64,000 nucleotides of DNA from positions 3,723,381 through 3,787,380 of the forward strand of contig NZ_LT984884.1 of assembly GCF_900258515.1 (NCBI RefSeq), given 5' to 3'. Positions 1 to 9,188 of this stretch are shown here, piece by piece. Position numbers and translations under genes: made by a program. The notes under the pieces are model-generated. The model searched no databases. It saw only the letters and a list, made by a program, of their open reading frames with translations, and was not told the DNA's origin. Position 1 is the stretch's first letter. Each line of letters starts with the position of its first letter. The DNA comes from Lentibacillus sp. Marseille-P4043 (lineage in GTDB: Bacteria; Bacillota; Bacilli; Bacillales; Amphibacillaceae).

Positions 1-84
1 GCTTGAGTGAATTTCTGTTCAAGGGTGAAAAAGTCTTGTGTAACGTTAGAATCCATGGCTTTTCCCTTGTCGATAATCAGAGCA

Positions 85-345
85 CTACTACCAGCGGAGG
101 CAGAATACGTAGACTCCTGCGGGAACAGCACGAGTCTGAAGACCCCGCAGCGGCGGTTTTCCGTGAGGAGGCTGAAGCCGTGCCCGCGGAAAGCGAAGTA
201 TTCTGCCGGAGCGGAATTCAGACATTGTATCATCATTGTTACAAAAGGAAATTTCACTGTGTCGCATTATATATCTATTGTGTAAAAAGCAACAAATGTC
301 TTCGATTGGGCGAGGAATCGCAGTCCCAAGCTTTTAGAAACAAGC
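85..345 (+). repeat. Truncated copy of the TIR-bounded non-coding element
   Basis: Roughly 85-225 matches the GC-rich hairpin segment of the full copies at 1292-2035 and 14794-15602 (tagactcctg near 110, gaccccgcag near 140, gaggaggctg near 170). About 264-345 matches the segment near their right end (caacaaatg, a gattgggcga-like block, ttttagaaa). Both terminal inverted repeats are absent, and the remnant ends where the SDR gene stop codon begins. Open frames across this stretch have no ribosome binding site or family resemblance, so nothing is called as coding. Confidence 0.6.
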
Positions 346-1101
346 CTAAAAATTCAATCGAGATTGTCCGCCGTCTACAGTTATCGTTGAGCCAACAATC
401 CAGGAGGCTTTATCGGAAGCCAAAAATACGGCAACATTCCCAATCTCCTCCGTTTTCCCAAGTCTTCCTGCTGGTATTTTATCGCGGGCATAATTTTTAA
501 GGAAATTGGAGTCCTGTTCCAGCCTGTGTTTCCATACTTCATTCGGATGATAAATAGCTCCTGGTGCAATTCCAACTACACGAATATTGTGTTGGATTAC
601 TTCAGAACTGAACGCTTTTGTAAAACTGATTAAAGCTGCTTTTGATGCATTATAGGAAGGTAGCCCTCCAGCCTCTTTTCCATAGATGGAGGAAATATTA
701 ATAATAACCCCTTTCTCATTATCTATCATGTGCTTACTCGATAACTGACATAAATGAACCGCAGCAATGTAATTTAATTCCATCGCTTCTGTAAATACAT
801 TTGGAGTTGTATCTAGAACTCTATTTCCATGACTAGCACCCATATTATTCACGAGTACATCAATCCTATTAAAATCATAGATAAATTCACTTATTAACTG
901 CTCTCTATTTTCATATTTTGAAAGATCACTTTGATAGATTTGTACGTCTAGCTCTTTTTTTGCACGTAATAGTTCTTTATTATTTCTAGCTGCAATTCCA
1001 ACATGTGCCCCTTCATCAAGAAAAGCTTTGGCGATCCCTTTACCAATCCCCCTTGAGCCCCCAGTAATTAATACCTTTTTCCCTTTTAAATTTAAATCCA
1101 T
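346..1101 (-). CDS. SDR family NAD(P)-dependent oxidoreductase
   Basis: Short-chain dehydrogenase/reductase of 251 residues, a normal length for a classical SDR. The N-terminal Rossmann dinucleotide motif TGGSRGIGKG is near residues 14-23, the NNMG motif (a variant of NNAG) near 90, and the catalytic YNASK near 150. The C-terminal VDGGQSRLNF is typical of FabG/glucose-dehydrogenase-like members. The start is supported by AGGAGGAG about 6 bases upstream. The gene stands alone between two copies of a mobile non-coding element, so context gives no substrate. It should be a soluble cytosolic NAD(P)H oxidoreductase; the substrate is unknown. Confidence 0.9.
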   Translation of the reverse strand: MDLNLKGKKVLITGGSRGIGKGIAKAFLDEGAHVGIAARNNKELLRAKKELDVQIYQSDLSKYENREQLISEFIYDFNRIDVLVNNMGASHGNRVLDTTPNVFTEAMELNYIAAVHLCQLSSKHMIDNEKGVIINISSIYGKEAGGLPSYNASKAALISFTKAFSSEVIQHNIRVVGIAPGAIYHPNEVWKHRLEQDSNFLKNYARDKIPAGRLGKTEEIGNVAVFLASDKASWIVGSTITVDGGQSRLNF

Positions 1102-1291
1102 TCTTTACTCCTCCTAAAATCTTGCATCCCCGCTTCCTGTACAAAAAATTGCCAACTAGAGATAAATTCGGCTAACTAGTTGATAATCTACATTTCTCTG
1201 ACAGAACACCTCCCCCGTTTCTATCAACACACATTTATTTATATTTGTATGAACAATCGAGCAATGTTGTTAATACGTTAATACTAATTAT

Positions 1292-2035
1292 CTCAACTTT
1301 CGCAGCGTGAAATAGACAAATAAGCCTTGATAAAATGTGGAAGGATGGATATTCACTACTCAAGTTGACTTTGGATTAATCACATTTAAACAAGTTTTGA
1401 CTGCTGGACTCTTTTCTATAAGTACACGCATTTCCCACCGTCCGGGATCGTTCCGGGTGGATGCTTTCCGCGGGCACGGCCTCAGCCTCCTTGCCCCGGC
1501 GAGGGGTATGTCGACGTTGTCCGCAAAGGACGGTTTTAGTCGACCCTCCTTTTCCAACCACTCTGCGGGGTCTTCGGACACGTGCTGGGGCTGCGCTAAC
1601 TCGCCCCACCGAAAACCATTGTTCCCGCAGGAGTCACCACCCTCCACTCACCCGGACTAGTGAAGCGGTAGAATGCGACTTGGTAGAACACATACTACTA
1701 CAGTTAATGGTAGTAAATGCAAAACCAGTGGAGGAAATACGCGGAGACTCCTGGGGGAGGAAAGGCCTAGGTGAGACCCCGCAGTGCGTTAGCACGAGGA
1801 GGCTCAGCAGCCGCCCCCGGAAAGCGTAGTGTATTTCCGGAACGGCGAAGGAGCAATTTTTTAGTTATTACACATTTTGTATATAAATCAACAAATGTTT
1901 TCAATAGGGCGAGTAATCGTAGCCTCAATCTTAACAGTCTTTAGGTTTACCAGAGTTGTCAAGGCAATTATTAGAGACGTTCAAAGTTTGCCTCAGCTAA
2001 CTGTTTGATCATATTTTATTGGTGCGAAAGTTGAG
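1292..2035 (+). mobile_element. MITE-like non-coding element, copy 1
   Basis: A 744-bp block bounded by a 13-bp inverted repeat, CTCAACTTTCGCA at the left and its exact complement at 2023-2035. It matches 14794-15602 in the opposite orientation over almost its whole length. It carries two GC-rich segments with internal inverted symmetry (about 1440-1650 and 1725-1840). No frame has a ribosome binding site or recognisable protein, so it looks like a non-autonomous element mobilised in trans. Flanks TAATTAT and TGATTAT resemble a degenerate target duplication with one mismatch. Compared with copy 2 it lacks an internal insertion of about 80 bp but has about 20 bases that copy 2 has lost near 1750. 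Confidence 0.75.
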
Positions 2036-2109
2036 TGATTATGAAGAAAATAATAAAGGGTGGAGATAGTGATTGTGATTCAAACCTATTTTATGCCTAT
2101 CTTTCTTTT

Positions 2110-2139
2110 ACGATAGTTTCTTAGCCTAGATACTATCGT
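2110..2139. other. Perfect 8-9 bp hairpin upstream of glycosyltransferase
   Basis: ACGATAGT (2110-2117) and ACTATCGT (2132-2139) form a perfect stem around a 14-base loop, about 90 bases before the glycosyltransferase start. No T-run follows on either strand, so it is not a typical terminator. It could be an operator or a leader-RNA structure; the sequence does not decide. Confidence 0.35.
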
Positions 2140-2230
2140 AGGCGAAACGTTTCTATCCGGGTTATTCCTCCCTTTCGAACACGCACTTATACGACGATCC
2201 ACAAATAACGTAATGAAAGGACAGATACAT

Positions 2231-3235
2231 TTGAGAGTATTGCATATTTCTTATGGTTCTCCCATGATTGAATTGTCAAAGGGATTACAATTAAAAGGGA
2301 TCCAATCTACATCTTGTCACTTTGATGAGCACCCGTTTAACTTCAAACCAGATTTATGTTTAAACTTAAATTTGCTACCACAAACAACCAGACGTGCTAA
2401 AATAAATCAGTTCCTGCAAAAATCAATCCAAGCGTATGACATCTTTCATTTTCATTTTGGTGAAACATTTTTTCCCGATAAGAAGGACTTGGAAATTTTA
2501 AAACGAGCTGGAAAGAAAATGGTTGTCCACCATCACGGTTCTGATGTTCGACTTCTTTCGGTTGCCCAAAAAAACAATCCTTATGTGCGGGTAAAACCGG
2601 AATGGACAGAGGAAAAGATAACCAATAATTTATCTATTTTATCGAAGTATATTGATCATGCGATCGTACAGGATTATGAATTAGCAGGGTATATTTCGGA
2701 TTCCTATAAATATGTCCATGTTATACCACACGCAATTGATCTCAATCAATTTAAGCCACAATATCCACCAATGAACAACACTGCTCCCCTTGTTGTTCAC
2801 GCTCCGACAAAGCGAAATCTAAAAGGGACAGAATCCATTATCGAAGCCGTTAACCAGCTAAAAGATTCTGGTCTTTCGTTTGATTTCAAGTTAATTGAAG
2901 GGATGAATCACCAAGAAACAATGAACCTTTTAGCTGCTGCAGATATCGTGATTGATCAGCTACAAATTGGTTCATACGGTTATTTGAGCTCAGAGGCAAT
3001 GGCTTTGGGGAAGCCGGTTATCTGCTATATCAGAGAGGATCTAAAAGCTAAATATCCGAAAGAACTACCTATTGTTCATGCGAATCCGGATACAATTACA
3101 ACGGTTTTGCGAGATTTAATCAACCACCCAAATCAATGGAAGAATCTCGGGGTACGTGGAAGGACATATGTCTATAATTATCACCGTACCCAAAAGGTGA
3201 TCAATCAGTATGTTGATATTTATAGAAAGCTCTAG
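2231..3235 (+). CDS. GT4-like glycosyltransferase
   Basis: Predicted cytosolic GT-B fold glycosyltransferase of about 334 residues. The N-terminal half carries an HHHGSDVR motif (near residue 103), seen in GT4 acceptor domains. The C-terminal half carries SSEAMALGKPVICY, the acidic donor-binding motif of the family. An in-frame ATG at 2213 has no ribosome binding site, whereas the TTG at 2231 is preceded by AAAGGA with 9 bases spacing and leaves the expected start RVLHISYG, so 2231 is preferred. It opens a surface-glycan cluster with the epimerase at 3266, a glycosyltransferase at 4522 and a nucleotide-sugar dehydrogenase at 5854. Donor and acceptor cannot be read from sequence. Confidence 0.85.
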   Translation: MRVLHISYGSPMIELSKGLQLKGIQSTSCHFDEHPFNFKPDLCLNLNLLPQTTRRAKINQFLQKSIQAYDIFHFHFGETFFPDKKDLEILKRAGKKMVVHHHGSDVRLLSVAQKNNPYVRVKPEWTEEKITNNLSILSKYIDHAIVQDYELAGYISDSYKYVHVIPHAIDLNQFKPQYPPMNNTAPLVVHAPTKRNLKGTESIIEAVNQLKDSGLSFDFKLIEGMNHQETMNLLAAADIVIDQLQIGSYGYLSSEAMALGKPVICYIREDLKAKYPKELPIVHANPDTITTVLRDLINHPNQWKNLGVRGRTYVYNYHRTQKVINQYVDIYRKL

Positions 3236-3265
3236 CGAAAGAGGTGAGTAGTTCTCATCCTTTCG
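3236..3265. terminator. Shared terminator between convergent genes
   Basis: Imperfect stem of CGAAAGAGGTGAG and CTCATCCTTTCG in the 30 bases between convergent stop codons at 3235 and 3266. A T-rich tract follows on the plus strand (ttatttacttttc). Probably acts for both flanking genes. Confidence 0.5.
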
Positions 3266-4339
3266 TTATTTACTTTTCTTGAGGATGTCTATTATTGTTT
3301 TCGATGTATTTCCATCTCCAAAAAGCTGTGGATATTGTTTAGGGACTTGGAACGACTTCACCGTATCAACGATCAACTGCGAATCAGCACCCACCAAGTG
3401 ATTCCAGCCAGATCGTATCGTTTCCACCCATTCTGTTTCATCCCGTAATGTCATACAAGGAACCTGCAACATGTAGGCCTCTTTCTGCACCCCACCTGAA
3501 TCTGTTAAGATAGCTTTTGCCTGTGATGCAACAGCTAACATATCAAAATAGTGTAATGGCTCCACAATTTTTATAGGCGAAGACGAAATGAATTCGGTTA
3601 ACCCGAATTGGTTTATTTTCCGTTCGGTTCTAGGGTGTAGTGGAAGAATAACCTCCATATCTAATTGCTGAAAAGCGTTCAAAATCGATTTTAACCGTTC
3701 GGGACTATCCGTATTTTCGGCCCGATGAATCGTTGCAAGATAATAATCCACTTCGGTAAGTGATAATGCTTCTATTATGGTCGATTGTTGCAGTGCATGA
3801 TGTTTAAAGCGCAGAACGGCATCATACATAATATCCCCCGTTCGATAGACACCCTTTTTGATCCCTTCCCTTTTCAAATTTTCAACAGCAGTATGTGAAG
3901 GACAAAATAACCAATCCGCAAGATGATCTGTTATCACCCGATTGATTTCTTCTGGCATATTCTTATTAAAACTGCGCAATCCGGACTCCACATGGGCCAC
4001 TGGAATATGAAGCTTAGAAGCGGCCAATCCCCCAGCAAGCGTTGAGTTCGTATCGCCGTACACCAATACCAAGTTCGGTTTGACGTCGATCATAACTTTC
4101 TCTAACTCTATCAGCATTTTACCTGTCTGTTGTCCATGTGAACCAGACCCTACCCCTAAATAATAATCTGGTTTCGGCAGTTTCAATTGTTTAAAGAAGA
4201 CCTCGGACATATTTTCATCATAGTGCTGCCCGGTGTGGACCATAATTTCTTCCAATGTTGAATCCGACTTTAAATGGTCAGACAGCATACACGCCTTGAT
4301 AAACTGTGGCCGTGCTCCAATAACTGTTAAAATTTTCAT
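3266..4339 (-). CDS. mnaA: UDP-N-acetylglucosamine 2-epimerase (non-hydrolysing)
   Basis: Interconverts UDP-GlcNAc and UDP-ManNAc in the cytosol, feeding ManNAc or ManNAcA into wall and capsule polymers. Family motifs are all present: GARPQFIKA at the N-terminus, TGQHYDENMS, GDTNST, HVESGLRS, PEEINR, and DSGGVQKEAY near the C-terminus. The start at 4339 (MKILTVIGARP) has GGAAGGGGAG just upstream; an upstream in-frame ATG at 4414 adds 25 residues without a binding site. Length 357 residues is normal. It lies antisense between two glycosyltransferases, so it must have its own promoter. Next to the dehydrogenase at 5854 it suggests synthesis of UDP-ManNAcA. Confidence 0.95.
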   Translation of the reverse strand: MKILTVIGARPQFIKACMLSDHLKSDSTLEEIMVHTGQHYDENMSEVFFKQLKLPKPDYYLGVGSGSHGQQTGKMLIELEKVMIDVKPNLVLVYGDTNSTLAGGLAASKLHIPVAHVESGLRSFNKNMPEEINRVITDHLADWLFCPSHTAVENLKREGIKKGVYRTGDIMYDAVLRFKHHALQQSTIIEALSLTEVDYYLATIHRAENTDSPERLKSILNAFQQLDMEVILPLHPRTERKINQFGLTEFISSSPIKIVEPLHYFDMLAVASQAKAILTDSGGVQKEAYMLQVPCMTLRDETEWVETIRSGWNHLVGADSQLIVDTVKSFQVPKQYPQLFGDGNTSKTIIDILKKSK

Positions 4340-4521
4340 CGTTCTCCCCTTCCAAGGATCGTATAATCCATTGTATTCGTCACTGGTTATTTGTGTCTTA
4401 TACCAAATGACCACACCTATAATCAGGTTCTAAACATATTACACAAAAATACAAATAGGATAGAATGAGCAGGAACACAGAAGAATAACAACTTTCACAA
4501 GCCTATGTTGGAGGAATAGTG

Positions 4522-5739
4522 ATGAGCAAAAATGTTTGTTTTCTCATAACCGAACATCCCTTTTTAGATGCACGTATTTTTAGAAAGGAAGCAAAAAGTC
4601 TCAGCACGCAGGGTTATCAAGTAACGATGATTGTTCCGAGAAAAAATGGGTACTTGTTTGATGTGGACGGCAGTATTTTTCGTGACCAATTTCGAGCTCC
4701 GGCATTTTTTCATGAGGGTATCAAAATTGTTACATATGAACAGATGTACCCTGAAAATCAAATTAAAAATCTTCATTATAACCTTCATTCTGGTGATCAT
4801 ACTCGTTTTACCGATCCTTTAGCCAAATTAGGAATTGAACAACAGGCAGATATTTACCACGCGCACGAGTTTTTCTCCCTTTATTCTGGAATCGGAGTTA
4901 AGCGTGCTTTAACGACAAAAGGAAAAGCGTGTAAATTAATTTATGACAGCCACGAACTAGAGCCAGACCCACTTATAAGAGAATCGCGAAATACAAAAAA
5001 GCTAAAAAATGAAATGCTTGCCTCGATGCTAGATGAAACAGATAGTGTGATCACGGTATCCGAATCGATTAAATCACGGCACCACACGATAAATCCTAGG
5101 TTGCCAATCGATGTTATCTATAATTCCCCACCATTAGCACCTAACTATAAACCAGGTCAAGGCAGGAAACGTGATCTAACTATTGCATTCGAAGGTGTCA
5201 TTGATTCGAAGCGAGGAAGTTTTAGAAAATTGATGGATATCGTGAAGCTGTGCAACAACACCTTTGACCTGAAAGTCCGAATTATTGGCGGTGTAAAAAA
5301 ATCTAGCAAACAGCAAAGCCTCCCTATCCCTTCCCAACTAGTAGATAAAGTGGAATTTACCGGTTGGCAAAGTTATGATGCCATCCCCAAAGCAATGCAG
5401 GACGTTGATATCGGCTGGATCGATTTAGATGCGGAACATTCCCTGAATAATCGGTATGCGATGCCAAACAAGTTTTTTAGCTATTTAAATAATGGCATCC
5501 CCATATTAGTCAATCAATGCAACGATATGGAACGTTTTATTGAGGCCTATCAATGCGGGTATATCGTAAAAAGACGACAGGCCCAAGCAACAGATTATGT
5601 TCAAGCACTCATTCAGCTCCACTCCAACCGCAAGCAAATTTTTGAAATGAGTAAGAACGCACGTAACATCATGGAAACGCATTTCAGCTGGGAACAAATG
5701 GAGAAAAAATTGTTCGCTGTTTACAATCGATTAAATTGA
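4522..5739 (+). CDS. Glycosyltransferase, GT4-like
   Basis: About 405 residues. N-terminal block NVCFLITEHPFLDARIFRKE followed by YHAHEF and YDSHELEPDP, then DSVITVSESI and VIYNSP, the usual order of GT-B glycosyltransferases with a disordered-looking loop near residues 70-100. The ATG at 4522 has GGAGG 7 bases upstream; a GTG three bases earlier is too close to that site. Divergent from mnaA, with a 180-base shared upstream region. It likely adds a sugar to a lipid-linked surface glycan at the inner membrane face; donor unknown. Confidence 0.85.
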   Translation: MSKNVCFLITEHPFLDARIFRKEAKSLSTQGYQVTMIVPRKNGYLFDVDGSIFRDQFRAPAFFHEGIKIVTYEQMYPENQIKNLHYNLHSGDHTRFTDPLAKLGIEQQADIYHAHEFFSLYSGIGVKRALTTKGKACKLIYDSHELEPDPLIRESRNTKKLKNEMLASMLDETDSVITVSESIKSRHHTINPRLPIDVIYNSPPLAPNYKPGQGRKRDLTIAFEGVIDSKRGSFRKLMDIVKLCNNTFDLKVRIIGGVKKSSKQQSLPIPSQLVDKVEFTGWQSYDAIPKAMQDVDIGWIDLDAEHSLNNRYAMPNKFFSYLNNGIPILVNQCNDMERFIEAYQCGYIVKRRQAQATDYVQALIQLHSNRKQIFEMSKNARNIMETHFSWEQMEKKLFAVYNRLN

Positions 5740-5853
5740 TAATCATGTTGTTGATGTAAAGATCGTGAACCTAACAAAACAGTCCAATCAATTCATTTTC
5801 AACCACATAAACTGTTAATAAATTTGTTACTCTGACAGAAATGAGGTTGAAAT

Positions 5854-7194
5854 ATGACAATAGACCAAAACCAATCATCGTCGAATGTAGCTGTTGTTGG
5901 TCTTGGGAAAATAGGACTGACACTAGCTGCAGTATTTGCTAACAATGACTATAACGTATTTGGAGCAGATATTAGTAATGATGTTGTAGATTCCGTAAAC
6001 CAAGGCAGCTCCCATATAGACAATGAGCCGGGATTAGAAGAACTGGTTGCAAATGCCCAACAGAATCATACATTATCGGCGACAACCAATACGACAAAAG
6101 CTGTTGCCCAGGCAAATGTAATCGTTGTGATTGTTCCAGTATTGGTCGATGAACAAAACAACATCGATTACCAATTTATTGATTTGGCTGTTCAGGAAAT
6201 AGCAAAGGGAATTAAAAAAAATTCATTGGTCATTTTTGAAACGACGCTCCCTCCAGGAGATACGAAAAATAGGTTTGGAAAGAAAATAGCGGAAATCTCT
6301 GGTTTGCAATTGGGAACAGACTTTTATCTTGCCTATAGCCCTGAACGCGTTTATTCAAACCGGATTATCCAGGATTTACAAACTTATCCAAAGGTTGTTG
6401 GCGGACTCAATGAAAAAAGCCTTGAGCTGGCATCAAATTTTTATAAAAAGGCTTTGGACTGCCAGCTAATCGAAGTAAGCTCATTGGAAACTGCTGAATT
6501 CGCTAAGGTCGCCGAGTGTGTGTATCGTGATGTGAATATCGCACTCGCAAATGAACTTGCTCAATTTGCAGATGAGCAAGGTGTTAACATGTCTGAAATA
6601 ATCCCAGCAAGTAATAGTCAACCATACTCGCATATCCATTCACCTGGTATTGGCGTAGGGGGCCATTGTATCCCCATTTATCCTTATTTTTTCATTAATA
6701 AGGGATTGGACCAGGGTATTACCCCATTATCACGAAAAATCAATGACAACATGGCAAACCATTCACTTACAAGAATTGAAAAAGAAATCGGATCTTTAGA
6801 AGGTAAAAACGTTCTTATTTTAGGATTATCCTATCGAGAAAACGTCAAGGAGCCAACAAAATCAACAACCTTATTACTCATTGACCAACTTAAGAAGAAA
6901 CAGGCAAATCTATATGTCAATGATCCATTGTTTACCAATCAGGAAATCGCTGGATATGGCGTTATCCCATTGTCACTGGATGATCCGTTTGTTGCTGAAT
7001 TAGATATCGTTATTCTTCAGGCTTTCCACCAGGAATATCGTACGATTGATTTCAGCCATTTTCGCACATGTGAGCTTGTGTTGGATGGAAGGAATAAATT
7101 AGATCAAAACACGATAACCAAATTAGGCATAAACTATCAAAGTATCGGAAATCAAACCAACAAAAGGAGGCCGTTAGACGAACATGACAAATAA
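5854..7194 (+). CDS. UDP-ManNAc/UDP-glucose-type nucleotide-sugar dehydrogenase
   Basis: Nucleotide-sugar 6-dehydrogenase of 446 residues, oxidising the C6 hydroxyl to a carboxylate with two NAD+. N-terminal Rossmann motif VVGLGKIGL, a central SPERV block, and the catalytic cysteine in GVGGHCIP (Cys272). The C-terminal UDP-binding domain has GLSYRENVKEPTKS. With mnaA nearby, UDP-ManNAc to UDP-ManNAcA (WecC-like) is the best guess, though UDP-glucose or UDP-GlcNAc cannot be excluded. Its stop codon overlaps the next gene by 11 bases, so the two are translated from one message. Confidence 0.88.
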   Translation: MTIDQNQSSSNVAVVGLGKIGLTLAAVFANNDYNVFGADISNDVVDSVNQGSSHIDNEPGLEELVANAQQNHTLSATTNTTKAVAQANVIVVIVPVLVDEQNNIDYQFIDLAVQEIAKGIKKNSLVIFETTLPPGDTKNRFGKKIAEISGLQLGTDFYLAYSPERVYSNRIIQDLQTYPKVVGGLNEKSLELASNFYKKALDCQLIEVSSLETAEFAKVAECVYRDVNIALANELAQFADEQGVNMSEIIPASNSQPYSHIHSPGIGVGGHCIPIYPYFFINKGLDQGITPLSRKINDNMANHSLTRIEKEIGSLEGKNVLILGLSYRENVKEPTKSTTLLLIDQLKKKQANLYVNDPLFTNQEIAGYGVIPLSLDDPFVAELDIVILQAFHQEYRTIDFSHFRTCELVLDGRNKLDQNTITKLGINYQSIGNQTNKRRPLDEHDK

Positions 7195-8311
7195 CAAGAA
7201 ACAAATACCAATGGTCGATTTAACAGCAGAATTAGCGTTAATCAGAAAACCCGTTGTTGAGATGGTGACCGAAGTTTTAGATAGTGGGGAATACATTTTA
7301 GGGGAAAAAGGAAAGCAGCTTGAAAAGTTAGTTGCCCAATACGTGGATGCCACTTATGGCCTTGGGACTGCTAATGGGACAGATGCGTTGCAATTATCAC
7401 TAATGGCATTGAACATTGGGCCTGGAGATGAAGTAATCACAACACCATTTACTTTTTTTGCAACCGCCGAAGTAATTGCACAAGTTGGCGCCAAACCAGT
7501 TTTTGTTGATATTGACGAAGAAACGTACAATATCGATCCATCCAAAATTGAGGCAGCTATAACGAAAAATACGAAAGCAATCATTGTTGTACACTTATTC
7601 GGGCAAGTTGCCAACATGAAAGAAATCATGGCTATCGCAAAGGCACATAAATTACGTGTCATAGAAGATGCCTGCCAAGCAATTGGATCTGAATATGATG
7701 GAAAAAGAGTCGGAGCAATTGGCGACATTGGCTGTTTCTCTTTCTTTCCATCCAAAAACCTCGGCGCATTCGGGGACGCCGGGCTAATCGTGACAAATGA
7801 ACGAGAATTGTATGAAAAAATCCATTCACTCCACAACCATGGAAGTAGCGCAACCTATCAGCATGCAACAATCGGTATGAATAGTAGACTAGATGAATTT
7901 CAAGCAGCTATTTTACTAGTTAAACTGTATTATTTAGACATCTTTTTGCACAAACGAAAAGAGATTGCTAAAAGATATACGGAGAATCTGAACAACAATG
8001 ATCACATCAAATTGCCCCCAGTCTCAGAAAACCGGGAGCACACGTTTCACCAATATTGTATAGAACTGGAAGAAAGGGACAAACTCACAGCGAAGTTAAA
8101 AAATAACGGAATCGCCTCAGCCATTTATTATCCTGTCCCCTTGCATCTGCAGAAAGCCTTGCAATATCTTCACTATCAAGAAGGCGACTTTCCAATTGCC
8201 GAGCGAACAGCCAAACGCATCATGGCACTCCCCATCTCCCCTATGCTATCTCTTCATGACCAAGACTATATCATTTCAACAGTGAATCGTTTTGTAGAGG
8301 GGAATGATTAA
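7184..8311 (+). CDS. DegT/DnrJ/EryC1 PLP-dependent sugar aminotransferase
   Basis: A 375-residue PLP aminotransferase of the DegT/WecE/WbpE class that converts a keto-sugar nucleotide to an amino sugar. The N-terminal VDLTAEL and GEYILGEKG blocks, the IEDACQA motif with the cofactor-contacting Asp, and the PLP lysine in PSKNLGAFG (about Lys191) are visible. AGGAGG lies about 13 bases before the ATG. It overlaps the dehydrogenase gene, and the pair suggests an amino-uronic sugar such as a WbpE product. No acetyltransferase or 3-dehydrogenase is nearby, so the pathway is incomplete here. The minisatellite starts about 80 bases after the stop. Confidence 0.9.
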   Translation: MTNNKKQIPMVDLTAELALIRKPVVEMVTEVLDSGEYILGEKGKQLEKLVAQYVDATYGLGTANGTDALQLSLMALNIGPGDEVITTPFTFFATAEVIAQVGAKPVFVDIDEETYNIDPSKIEAAITKNTKAIIVVHLFGQVANMKEIMAIAKAHKLRVIEDACQAIGSEYDGKRVGAIGDIGCFSFFPSKNLGAFGDAGLIVTNERELYEKIHSLHNHGSSATYQHATIGMNSRLDEFQAAILLVKLYYLDIFLHKRKEIAKRYTENLNNNDHIKLPPVSENREHTFHQYCIELEERDKLTAKLKNNGIASAIYYPVPLHLQKALQYLHYQEGDFPIAERTAKRIMALPISPMLSLHDQDYIISTVNRFVEGND

Positions 8312-8393
8312 TGCTCCGTGGGGAGGCGGTTCAGGGCGCGTGACTTTGGCCGGGGTGCGCATCGGCCAAGGGTAGCAGCCGCTTTGGGTTGTT

Positions 8394-9171
8394 GTCCGGC
8401 GACTTTCCGCTTTCGTCCGGCGACTTCCCGCTTTCGTCCGGCGACTTTCCGACCCGAGTGCGCGACTTTCTGGCCCGGGTGCGCGACTTTTTGGCCCGGG
8501 TGCGCGACTTTTTGGCCCGGGTGCGCGACTTTACGGCCCGAGTGCGCGACTTTACGGCCCGGGTGCGCGACTTTTTGGCCCGGGTGCGCGACTTTTTGGC
8601 CCGGGTGCGCGACTTTACGGCCCGGGTGCGCGACTTTACGACCCGGGTGCGCGACTTTTTGGCCCGGGTGCGCGACTTTCCGACCTGAGTGCGCGACTTC
8701 CTGGCCCGGGTGCGCGACTTTCCGACCTGAGTGCGCGACTTCCTGGCCCGGGTGCGCGACTTTACGGCCAGAGTGCGCGACTTTCCGGCCCGGGTGCGCG
8801 ACTTTTTGGCCCGGGTGCGCGACTTTTTGGCCCGGGTGCGCGACTTTCTGGCCCGAGTGCGCGACTTTCCGGCCAGAGTGCGCGACTTTCCGGCCCGAGT
8901 GCGTGACTTTCCGGCCAGAGTGCGTGACTTCCTGGCCCGAGTGCGCGACTTTCCGACCCGAGTGCGCGACTTTCTGGCCCGGGTGCGCGACTTTACGGCC
9001 AGAGTGCGTGACTTTCCGGCCCGGGTGCGCGACTTTCCGGCCCGAGTGCGCGACTTTCCGGCCCGGGTGCGCGACTTTCCGGCCCGGGTGCGCGACTTTC
9101 CGGCCTGAGTGCGCGACTTTCCGGCCCGAGTGCGCGACTTTTTGGCCTGAGTGCGCGACTCCGGCCTAATT
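8394..9171 (+). repeat. GC-rich 21-bp minisatellite, about 36 units
   Basis: Head-to-tail array with an exact 21-base period from 8394 to about 9160 and no period-breaking indel that I can find. The first three units read like gtccggcgactttccgcttt. The other 33 follow gtgcgcgacttt followed by a variable dinucleotide, then ggcccg/a. Variation is concentrated at the two bases after the T-run (cc, tg, tt, ac) and at the ggcc(c/a/t)g junction. Because 21 is divisible by 3, open frames of 99-283 residues span the array in more than one frame, but they lack ribosome binding sites. GC content is far above the surrounding genes. Confidence 0.95.
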
Positions 9172-9188
9172 CTGCGCGGCTTCCAAGG

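Noticed and set aside
3-500. 165-codon and 92-codon plus-strand frames at the window start
   Set aside because: They cross the repeat remnant and the antisense of the SDR gene, and lack a ribosome binding site.
1337-1829. Several 95-122 codon frames inside the MITE-like element
   Set aside because: They arise from GC-rich palindromic sequence; equivalent frames appear on both strands and in copy 2 with indels that break them.
8318-9169. 283-codon open frame over the minisatellite (ECATFRPG-like heptads)
   Set aside because: The array has a 21-base period and no stops in several frames, so long frames arise automatically. No ribosome binding site or non-repeat protein sequence supports it.
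8394-9171. CRISPR array
   Set aside because: Units are contiguous 21-mers with no unique spacers between them, and no cas gene is present.
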